Positions 45,067 through 51,885 of a stretch of 64,000 nt of DNA are shown one piece after another. The notes below the pieces were generated by a model. It was not told the DNA's origin. It did not search any database and was given only the letters and a program-made list of their open reading frames with translations. The translations under genes and the position numbers were made by a program. The stretch is from Kitasatospora indigofera. Its GTDB lineage: Bacteria > Actinomycetota > Actinomycetes > Streptomycetales > Streptomycetaceae. The stretch covers positions 92,535 to 156,534 of the forward strand of contig NZ_BNBO01000015.1 in NCBI RefSeq assembly GCF_014655955.1. The letters are read 5' to 3'. Position 1 is the first letter of the stretch. The number at the start of each line of letters is the position of its first letter.

Positions 45067-46035
45067 ATGCAGGACTCCGAGACCATCGACCAGATCGATG
45101 ACACGCCCATCGCACGTGCCGCCCAGGCCGCGGTGCAGGCCATCGGGCGGGCCGGCGAGGGCCTCCCCCGGCCGGCCGTCACCCGGGTGATCGTGGTGGC
45201 CAACCAGAAGGGCGGGGTGGGGAAGACCACCACCACCGTCAACCTGGCGGCCTCGCTCGCCATGCACGGACTGCGCGTCCTCGTGGTGGACCTTGACCCG
45301 CAGGGCAACGCCTCCACGGCGCTCGGGATCGACCACCACGCCGAGGTGCCGTCCATCTACGACGTCCTGGTCGAGGGCAAACCCCTCGCCGACGTGGTCC
45401 AGCCGGTGGTCGACGTGGAGGGGCTGTTCTGCGTCCCCGCCACCATCGACCTGGCCGGCGCCGAGATCGAGCTGGTCTCGCTGGTGGCCCGCGAAGGCAG
45501 GCTGCAGCGTGCCATCGCCGCCTACGAGCAGCCGCTCGACTACATCCTGATCGACTGCCCGCCCTCGCTCGGCCTGCTCACGGTCAACGCGCTGGTGGCC
45601 GGCCAGGAGGTGCTGATCCCGATCCAGTGCGAGTACTACGCGCTGGAGGGCCTCGGCCAGCTGCTGCGCAACGTCGAGCTGGTGCGGGCCCACCTCAACC
45701 CCGCGCTGCACGTCTCCACCATCCTCCTCACCATGTACGACGCCCGGACGAGGCTCGCGGCCCAGGTGGCGGAGGAGGTGCGGACGCACTTCCAGCAGGA
45801 GGTGCTGCAGACCGCCATCCCGCGCTCGGTCCGGGTCTCGGAGGCGCCGAGCTACGGGCAGACGGTGCTCACGTACGATCCGGGTTCGACCGGTGCGCTG
45901 TCGTACCTGGAGGCCGCCCGCGAGCTGGCGCTCCGGGGCGTGGCCACCACGACCGGCACGGTGGGGCAGCAGCGTGGCGCGGCCCAGGCCGCCCACCAGA
46001 TGGTTCAGCACAGCACGACGGAGGACAATCGGTGA
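45067..46035 (+). CDS. parA: chromosome partitioning ATPase ParA
   Basis: 322 residues from ATG 45067. Deviant Walker A KGGVGKTTTTVNLAASL, Walker A' VLVVDLDPQGNAS, and ILIDCPPSLGLLTVNAL mark the ParA/Soj family. It organises ParB complexes along the sporulating hypha. No clear ribosome site precedes ATG 45067; frames open from GTG 44908, which would read through both parS sites (SRET is translated from one), so an extended N-terminus is possible. Its stop overlaps the parB start (GTGA). Confidence 0.94.
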   Translation: MQDSETIDQIDDTPIARAAQAAVQAIGRAGEGLPRPAVTRVIVVANQKGGVGKTTTTVNLAASLAMHGLRVLVVDLDPQGNASTALGIDHHAEVPSIYDVLVEGKPLADVVQPVVDVEGLFCVPATIDLAGAEIELVSLVAREGRLQRAIAAYEQPLDYILIDCPPSLGLLTVNALVAGQEVLIPIQCEYYALEGLGQLLRNVELVRAHLNPALHVSTILLTMYDARTRLAAQVAEEVRTHFQQEVLQTAIPRSVRVSEAPSYGQTVLTYDPGSTGALSYLEAARELALRGVATTTGTVGQQRGAAQAAHQMVQHSTTEDNR

Positions 46036-47156
46036 GTGTTCGCAGGGGCTTGGGACGAGGGATCGGGGCACTGATCCCGGCCACGACGCCGGTGGCGGCC
46101 GGCGCGGTGGCATCGCCCCGTACGGCGGAGCCCGCGCCGGGGGAGGTGCCCGCCGAGGGCGCACCGGCCCGCGCGGCGGCGCCGCTGCTGCCGACCGGAC
46201 GGGGCACGGTGGCGGCCAGGGCCGCCGCCGAGAGCACCCGTGAGTCGCGGCCGGAGCTGCCCGAGCAGCCGGTGGCGGCCGAGCCGGAGGCGGCGACGCA
46301 GCTCGCCCCGGTCGACGGGGCCCGGTTCGCGGAGCTGCCGCTGGACTCGATCACGCCGAACCCCCGTCAGCCCCGCGAGGTGTTCGACGAGGACAAGCTG
46401 GCCGAGCTGGTCGCCTCCATCAAGGAGGTGGGCCTGCTCCAGCCGGTGGTGGTGCGCCAGGTCGGCGAGGAGCGCTACGAGCTGATCATGGGCGAGCGCC
46501 GCTGGCGGGCCTCCCGGGAGGCCGGTCTGGAGCAGATCCCGGCGATCGTCCGGGCCACCGAGGACGACAAGCTGCTGCTGGAAGGGCTGCTGGAGAACCT
46601 CCACCGGGCCGAGCTGAACCCGCTGGAGGAGGGCGCCGCGTACGACCAGCTGCTGCGCGACTTCTCCTGCACCCACGACGAGCTGGCCGACCGGATCGGC
46701 CGCTCCCGCTCGCACGTGTCCAACACCCTGCGGCTGCTCAACCTCTCCCCCGCCGTGCAGCGCCGGGTCGCCGCGGGCGTGCTGACCGCGGGCCATGCCC
46801 GGGCGCTGCTGAGCGTCACCGACGGCGAGCAGCAGGACGCGCTGGCCAAGCGGATCGTCGCGGAGGGCCTCTCGGTGCGGACCACCGAGGAGATCGCCAA
46901 GCTGATGGCGAGTGAGGACAAGCCGCAGCGGGCCAACGGCCCGAAGGCGGGCAAGCTGCTCTCGCCGGCCTTCAACGACCTGGCGGGCCGGCTCTCGGAC
47001 CGCTTCGAGACCCGGGTCAAGGTCGAGGTCTCGCAGCGCGGTGGCAAGCTCGGCAAGGGCAAGGTCGTGCTGGAGTTCGCCTCGGTGGACGACCTCAACC
47101 GCATCCTGGACAGCCTGGCGCCCGGGGAGGACGGACTGCGGCTGTCGCAGAGCTGA
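46032..47156 (+). CDS. parB: chromosome partitioning protein ParB
   Basis: 374 residues. SVRRGLGRGIGALIP start, the CTPase/arginine-patch motif GERRWRASREAGL, ENLHRAELNPLEEG, HTH (THDELADRIGRSRSHVSNTLRLL), and a C-terminal dimerisation domain. It binds parS, spreads and bridges DNA for segregation. The Ala/Pro-rich linker (about 20-95) is typical for Streptomyces. Confidence 0.95.
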   Translation: MSVRRGLGRGIGALIPATTPVAAGAVASPRTAEPAPGEVPAEGAPARAAAPLLPTGRGTVAARAAAESTRESRPELPEQPVAAEPEAATQLAPVDGARFAELPLDSITPNPRQPREVFDEDKLAELVASIKEVGLLQPVVVRQVGEERYELIMGERRWRASREAGLEQIPAIVRATEDDKLLLEGLLENLHRAELNPLEEGAAYDQLLRDFSCTHDELADRIGRSRSHVSNTLRLLNLSPAVQRRVAAGVLTAGHARALLSVTDGEQQDALAKRIVAEGLSVRTTEEIAKLMASEDKPQRANGPKAGKLLSPAFNDLAGRLSDRFETRVKVEVSQRGGKLGKGKVVLEFASVDDLNRILDSLAPGEDGLRLSQS

Positions 47157-47169
47157 ACAGCGAGCTGAA

Positions 47170-47239
47170 CCGATGGGTGCATGCTTCACAGGGACCGCGG
47201 CCGCCGAGCCGTGTTTCACGTGAAACATGCACCCATCGG
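47170..47239 (+). terminator. hairpin after parB that incorporates a parS site
   Basis: 20-bp arms with one mismatch (47170-47189 with 47220-47239), starting 14 bp after parB. parS site 4 (GTTTCACGTGAAAC, 47213-47226) straddles the loop and right arm. Confidence 0.7.
47213..47226. other. parS: parS site 4
   Basis: Perfect 14-mer within the hairpin downstream of parB. Confidence 0.95.
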
Positions 47240-47299
47240 CATGTGGGGCGCGAGCTCCGAGGGGGGAATGCTCGAAGTGAGGACGAGGAGGTGCGGGGC

Positions 47300-47917
47300 A
47301 TGGGACGCAGGATCGCCCCGCTGACGTTGGACAACCTCGGCGATCTGCCGAACACCTGCCGCTCCTGCGTGTTCTGGGAGCTGGACCCGGTCACCGCCCG
47401 GGAGGCGGTGGAGGCGGGGAAGCCCGAGCTGGAGAAGGAGGGGTGGATCTCCGCCGTACTGCTGGAGTGGGGTTCCTGCGGCCGGATCGTCTACGTGGAC
47501 GACGAACCGGCCGGGTTCGTCACCTACGCCCCGCCGGCCTACGTGCCGCGCGCGCTGGCCTTCCCGACCAGTCCGGTCTCGCCCGACGCGGTGCTGCTGA
47601 TGGTCAGCCGGGTGCTGCCCGGCTACCAGCGGCAGGGGCTGGGCCGGGTGCTGGTCCAGACGGTGGTCAAGGATCTGATCGGGCGGGGGGTCCGGGCGAT
47701 CGAGGCCTTCGGGGCGCTCGGGCCGGAACGGCCGAGTTGTGTGCTGCCCGCCGAGCACCTGCTGGCGGTCGGCTTCAAGACGGTGCGGCCGCACCGCCGG
47801 TACCCGAGGCTGCGGCTGGAGGCGCGGACCGCACTCTCCTGGAAGGGCGACATGGAGGTGGCCCTGGAGCGGCTGCTGGGCGGGGCGCGCAAGGAGCCGG
47901 CCCTCCGGCCGTTCTGA
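47300..47917 (+). CDS. GNAT family acetyltransferase
   Basis: 205 residues. GRRIAPLTLDNLGDLPNTCRSCVFWELDP N-terminus (shortened), then acetyl-CoA-binding SRVLPGYQRQGLGRVLVQTV and the Q/RxxGxG/A loop QGLG. Streptomycete genomes carry a GNAT gene right after parB; its substrate is unknown. The CRSC motif at the start is a conserved feature of this subfamily. ATG 47300 with GAGGAG 9 bases upstream. Confidence 0.85.
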   Translation: MGRRIAPLTLDNLGDLPNTCRSCVFWELDPVTAREAVEAGKPELEKEGWISAVLLEWGSCGRIVYVDDEPAGFVTYAPPAYVPRALAFPTSPVSPDAVLLMVSRVLPGYQRQGLGRVLVQTVVKDLIGRGVRAIEAFGALGPERPSCVLPAEHLLAVGFKTVRPHRRYPRLRLEARTALSWKGDMEVALERLLGGARKEPALRPF

Positions 47918-48033
47918 GCGAGGCCCGGGGCGCCGGAGCGGCGGGCTCCCGCCCGGAGGACCGGCGGACGTCGGAGCGGGCCGGAGCGGGACGAAGGCGG
48001 CCGGGTGACCCGGCGGCAGACGGAGGCGGAAAC

Positions 48034-48073
48034 GGCTGAGGCGGGACTCCCCAGGGGGAGCCCCGCCTCAGCC
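48034..48073. terminator. bidirectional terminator between the GNAT gene and trxA
   Basis: 12-bp perfect stem (48034-48045 with 48062-48073) with an inner CTCCCC/GGGGAG pairing, placed between convergent genes. Confidence 0.85.
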
Positions 48074-48089
48074 TCAGGACCGGGTGAGC

Positions 48090-48416
48090 CTAGATGAACT
48101 CGGCCAGCTCGCGCAGCAGCGCGGCCTTCGGGCGGGCACCGGTGATGGACTTCACCGGCTGGCCGTCCTTGTAGACGATCATCGTCGGGATCGAGATGAC
48201 GTTGTAGGCGGCGGCCGTCTGCTGGTTGGCGTCGACGTCGAGCTTCGCGATGGTCAGCTTGTCGCCGTGCTCGCCCGCGATCTCTTCCAGGATCGGGGCG
48301 ATCTGACGGCACGGGCCGCACCAGGTGGCCCAGAAATCGACCAGGACGGGCTTGTCGCTCTTGAGGACGTCGGCCTCGAAGGACGCGTCGGTCACGATGT
48401 TGGTGGCGCCGGCCAC
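48090..48416 (-). CDS. trxA: thioredoxin
   Basis: 108 residues. Active site WCGPC (Cys33, Cys36), DFWATWCGPCR, KLDVDANQQTAAAYNVISIP with the cis-Pro, and the GARPKAALLREL end. It reduces protein disulfides and is recycled by the adjacent reductase. GTG 48416 with AGGAG 4 bases upstream. It follows trxB by 228 bp, with a parS site in the gap; the gap may hold a second trxA promoter. Confidence 0.96.
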   Translation of the reverse strand: MAGATNIVTDASFEADVLKSDKPVLVDFWATWCGPCRQIAPILEEIAGEHGDKLTIAKLDVDANQQTAAAYNVISIPTMIVYKDGQPVKSITGARPKAALLRELAEFI

Positions 48417-48583
48417 GGTAGCTCCTAAGGGTCACGGACGAGTGTTGCCGCCAGGACAACAACGGCGGGGGCCGTTATGTTTCTGTCCCGGCCGGGGAGG
48501 TGGGTGGGGCAGAGCCGGTACGGGCCGGCCCGCTGCTGCGGCCCGCTGCTCGCGGGGCTGCTCCGCGTGGACGACGCGGACGT

Positions 48584-48597
48584 GTTTCACGTGAAAC
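48584..48597. other. parS: parS site 5
   Basis: Perfect GTTTCACGTGAAAC in the trxB-trxA gap. Confidence 0.95.
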
Positions 48598-48644
48598 GGA
48601 GCAGCCCCGGGCCGGCCCCACCCGGTGGATCAGGTGGGGAGGGG

Positions 48645-49610
48645 TCAGACCGCGACGGTGGCGGCCTGCGCCTCCAGGTCGGCCAGCGCGGCGAGGTAGC
48701 GCTCGGCGTCCAGGGCCGCGGCGCACCCGGTGCCGGCGGCGGTGATCGCCTGGCGGTAGGTGTGGTCGACGACGTCGCCGGCACCGAAGACGCCGGGGAT
48801 GTTCGTCCGGGTGGAGGGGGCCTCGACCTTGAGGTAGCCCTCGGCGTCCAGGTCCAGCTGGCCCGTGAAGAGCTCGGTGCGCGGGTCGTGGCCGATTGCG
48901 ATGAACAGGCCGGTGACGGCCAGCTCGCGCTGCTCGCCGGTGGTGGTGTCGCGCAGGGTGACGCCGGTCAGCTTGGGGTCGCCGTGGATCGCCTCGACGG
49001 CGCTGTCCCAGGCGAAGCTGATCTTCGGGTCGGCGAAGGCCCGCTCCTGCATCGCCTTGGAGGCGCGCAGGCTGTCACGGCGGTGGATCACGGTGACGCT
49101 GCGGGCGAAGCGGGAGAGGAAGGTCGCCTCCTCCAGCGCGGTGTCGCCGCCGCCGACCACGGCGATGTCCTGGTCGCGGAAGAAGAACCCGTCACAGGTG
49201 GCGCACCAGGAGACACCCCGGCCGGAGAGCGCGTCCTCGCGCGGGAGGCCGAGCTTGCGGTGCTGGGAGCCGGTGGTGACGATGACGGCGCGGGCGCGGT
49301 GCACGTTGCCCTCGGAGTCGGTGACGGTCTTCACGTCGCCGGTGAGGTCGACCGAGACGATGTCGTCGGGGACGAGCTCGGCGCCGAAGCGCTCGGCCTG
49401 CGCCCGCATGTTGTCCATCAGCTCGGGGCCCATGATGCCGTCCCGGTAACCGGGGAAGTTCTCCACCTCGGTGGTGTTCATCAGGGCGCCACCGGCGGTG
49501 ACGGCGCCTTCGAAGACCAGCGGCTTGAGCGAGGCTCGGGCGGTGTACAGCGCGGAGGTGTACCCGGCCGGGCCGGAACCGATGATGATCACATTACGGA
49601 CGTCGCTCAC
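48645..49610 (-). CDS. trxB: thioredoxin-disulfide reductase
   Basis: 321 residues. FAD-binding VIIIGSGPAGYTSALYTARA, redox-active CATC (Cys136, Cys139), NADPH-binding VVGGGDTALEEATFLSRFA and C-terminal FAD motif GVFGAGDVVDHTYRQAITAAGTG. It uses NADPH to reduce TrxA. GTG 49610 with AGGAG 6 bases upstream. A SigR-type promoter lies about 70-95 bp upstream, as expected for the trxBA disulfide-stress operon. Confidence 0.96.
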   Translation of the reverse strand: MSDVRNVIIIGSGPAGYTSALYTARASLKPLVFEGAVTAGGALMNTTEVENFPGYRDGIMGPELMDNMRAQAERFGAELVPDDIVSVDLTGDVKTVTDSEGNVHRARAVIVTTGSQHRKLGLPREDALSGRGVSWCATCDGFFFRDQDIAVVGGGDTALEEATFLSRFARSVTVIHRRDSLRASKAMQERAFADPKISFAWDSAVEAIHGDPKLTGVTLRDTTTGEQRELAVTGLFIAIGHDPRTELFTGQLDLDAEGYLKVEAPSTRTNIPGVFGAGDVVDHTYRQAITAAGTGCAAALDAERYLAALADLEAQAATVAV

Positions 49611-49679
49611 TGCATCTCCTGGTTCGCATCGCGACCCGCGCTTGTGCGGGGAGGGCGGTCCTGCTCCGCCGCCCGGGAC

Positions 49680-49706
49680 AACGATTGACCAGTCTCCCGC
49701 ATTCCC
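49680..49706 (-). promoter_or_regulatory. SigR-type promoter of trxB
   Basis: On the minus strand, GGGAAT (49706-49701) and GTT (49682-49680) with an 18-base spacer match the known sigma-R consensus GGGAAT-N18-GTT. It sits in the 335-bp gap 49611-49945; the rest of that gap shows GC-rich inverted repeats near 49860-49945 (probably the anti-sigma terminator) and no gene. Confidence 0.85.
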
Positions 49707-49945
49707 GGCGGAATCCGTACCAGGTGCCCGCACTGTGGGCCCCGGGAGGGGTGTCAGGAGCCTGCGCGGCCCGGCTCGGGTGACCGGGGCCCGGCGCCGG
49801 TCCGACGTCCCGTACGGAGGCCCAGGGCGGCGGCGGGTCGGCCGGCGGGCCGGCGGTCGGGTCGGTCGGGGCTGCCGGGCCGGTCGGGGTGTGCCGACCG
49901 GGGACGCCGGGGTGTGCCGGTCGGGGCGGAGAAGGCCGGCCCCGG

Positions 49946-50914
49946 TCACCCGGCCGGCACGCTCCGGTGCAGCAGGACCGTCGCAGGGGCGGCGCCGCAG
50001 TCGCTCGCGACCAGGTAGACGTCGAGCCGGCCCGGGTCCCCCGGCACCGCGTACACCAGGACGTCCACGGGGACGCCCCCGAAGGTGCCGCGCCCGTCGG
50101 CGAGCAGCGGGCCGGTGCCGGCGGGCGCGCAGGGCGGTGCGGTGCGGGTGCTGAGGTCGGTGCCGTCGGACGGCGAGGCCGCGCGGACGAGCCGGCGGGC
50201 CTGCTCGGCCAGGGTCTCCTCGGTGTACACGGGGGCCCCGCCCTTGATCGCCGGCTGTTCCTGCGGGGCCTCGCTGCCGGGGCGCTGCCCGCCGCCGAGG
50301 GAGGGGCCACCGAAGGAGGGGAGCCCGGGGGACGAGACGCCGGGGGACGGAGCGGAGAGCGAGGGGGCGGAGGCGGCGGCCGCCCCGGCCGCGGTGTCCG
50401 CGGCCTGGTCCGGCGCCGGCGTCCGCAGCAGCAGGGCCCCGAGGGTCACCGCGGCCAGGGCGAAGGCGGTGCCCAGCAGGACACGTCGCCGGGACCGCCG
50501 CCGGGCGCGCCCGGGACCGGCCGGCGGGGCCGTGGGCGGGGCGGTGGGCGCCGGGCGGTGCTCCTGCCGGGGGCGCGCGGCCGCCGGCTGTCCGGAGCTG
50601 CCGGCACGCTCGGCGGCGGCCGGGGCGGCGGCGGGTGGGTTCGGGCGGCCGGGGCCGGCCGCCTCGGCGGCCAGCGCCGCGTCGATCCGCCGGGCGACGT
50701 CCGCCGGCATCGCCGGGGTCTCCACGCTGCCCAGCAGCTCGCTCACGTCGGCCAGCGCGGCCAGCGTCTCGCGGCATTCCGGGCAGCCGGTGAGGTGCTC
50801 GCGGAGGGAATCGGCGGCGTCCCGGTCCTCGATCAGCTCCTCGGCGAGGTCGGCGAGCTCGTCGATCGAAGGGTGCGGTCCGGCCGGATGCGGGGAAGAA
50901 GTGGGGGGCGTCAT
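49946..50914 (-). CDS. membrane-bound anti-sigma factor (zinc-finger type)
   Basis: 322 residues. N-terminal zinc anti-sigma domain with His40, Cys44 and Cys47 (EHLTGCPEC), a Pro/Ala/Arg-rich linker, one transmembrane helix (about 182-203: RVLLGTAFALAAVTLGALLL after RRRSRR), and an extracytoplasmic Ser/Gly/Pro-rich sensor half with a conserved YAVPGDPGRLDVYLVA end. It should bind the partner SigM at the membrane. ATG 50914 overlaps the sigM stop (ATGA), which argues for coupled synthesis. Confidence 0.88.
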   Translation of the reverse strand: MTPPTSSPHPAGPHPSIDELADLAEELIEDRDAADSLREHLTGCPECRETLAALADVSELLGSVETPAMPADVARRIDAALAAEAAGPGRPNPPAAAPAAAERAGSSGQPAAARPRQEHRPAPTAPPTAPPAGPGRARRRSRRRVLLGTAFALAAVTLGALLLRTPAPDQAADTAAGAAAASAPSLSAPSPGVSSPGLPSFGGPSLGGGQRPGSEAPQEQPAIKGGAPVYTEETLAEQARRLVRAASPSDGTDLSTRTAPPCAPAGTGPLLADGRGTFGGVPVDVLVYAVPGDPGRLDVYLVASDCGAAPATVLLHRSVPAG

Positions 50915-51738
50915 CGCGCGGTCGCATCTCCTTCCAGGATCGGATCGCTGCCGGGGCTCGTCCCTGTGACGGACCGGGGGCCGGACGGGTTCCCCCCGGG
51001 TCCTGATCCGTGCGCTGTTTCACGTGAAACAGCGCCGGGTGCCGCCGGGGCCGGTGCGGTGCCGCCCGGCGTCGCCGGGCCCGTGGCGGCGGTGTCCGAC
51101 CCGGAGCGGTCGGAGCGGTCGGAGCGGTCGGAGCCGCCCACGCCGCCCGAGCCCTCCGCGCCGCCGGGCCCGTTCTCGCGCAGATGACGGACCAGGGGGA
51201 GCAGCCGGGCCCGGCCGCGGGCGCAGCGGCTCTTGACGGTGCCGACCGGGACGCCGAGCACCTCGGCCGCCTCGGCGACCGGGTAGCCCTGCATGTCGAC
51301 CAGCACCAGGGCGGCGCGCTGTTCGGCGGGGAGGGCGTCGAGGGCCGCCGTCACCTCGCGTCGGACCTCGGCCCGGACGACCGGGTGGTCGGCGGACTCG
51401 GAGCTGCCGACCAGGGTGTCCAGGCGCTGCGGGTCGTCGTCGAGCGGGCCGGTGCGCCGGGTGGCGGTGCGCCGGGCGCGGTCGAGGCAGGCGTTGACCA
51501 CGATCCGGTGCAGCCAGGTGGTGACGGCGGAGCGCCCCTGGAAGGTGTGGGCGGAGCGGAAGGCCGAGACCAGGGCGTCCTGGACGGCGTCTGCGGCCTC
51601 CTCGCGGTCGCCGAGGGTGCGCAGCGCGACGGCCCAGAGCCGGTCGCGGTGGCGCCGCACCAGCAGGCCGAAGGCGTCCGGGTCGCCGGCGACGTGCCGG
51701 CTCAGCAGCTCGGCGTCGCTGTCCTCGGCGTCCGCCAT
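50911..51738 (-). CDS. sigM: ECF RNA polymerase sigma factor SigM
   Basis: 275 residues. Region 2 (DAELLSRHVAGDPDAFGLLVRRHRDRLW, DREEAADAVQDALVSAFRS, RSAVTTWLHRIVVNACLD) and region 4 (LPAEQRAALVLVDMQGYPVAEAAEVLGVPVGTVKSRCARGRARL). After region 4 an ~85-residue low-complexity tail follows, with a repeated SDR motif encoded by a 9-bp tandem repeat (51102-51134) and a parS site (51017-51030) read as VSRET. ATG 51738 with GGAAGGGG upstream. Position upstream of the anti-sigma gene and near trxBA matches SigM of Streptomyces. Confidence 0.88.
   Translation of the reverse strand: MADAEDSDAELLSRHVAGDPDAFGLLVRRHRDRLWAVALRTLGDREEAADAVQDALVSAFRSAHTFQGRSAVTTWLHRIVVNACLDRARRTATRRTGPLDDDPQRLDTLVGSSESADHPVVRAEVRREVTAALDALPAEQRAALVLVDMQGYPVAEAAEVLGVPVGTVKSRCARGRARLLPLVRHLRENGPGGAEGSGGVGGSDRSDRSDRSGSDTAATGPATPGGTAPAPAAPGAVSRETAHGSGPGGNPSGPRSVTGTSPGSDPILEGDATAR
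51017..51030. other. parS: parS site 6, inside sigM
   Basis: Perfect GTTTCACGTGAAAC within the sigM coding sequence, in the low-complexity C-terminal extension. Confidence 0.95.
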
Positions 51739-51885
51739 CGCACCCCTTCCACCCCTCGTCGTCCTGCCTGTCGTCGTCGCCGGGTGCACCCGCCCCGCCC
51801 AGGACCCGTACGCAGGGTCCCGCCCGCAGGCCGCGCGCCTACGGGCCCGGCCGGCGGGCGCGGGCCCGGGCGGGCGTACCCGTCG

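Noticed and set aside
47177..47299. N-terminal extension of the acetyltransferase through parS
   Set aside because: It would translate the parS hairpin; ATG 47300 has a strong ribosome site and a natural start.
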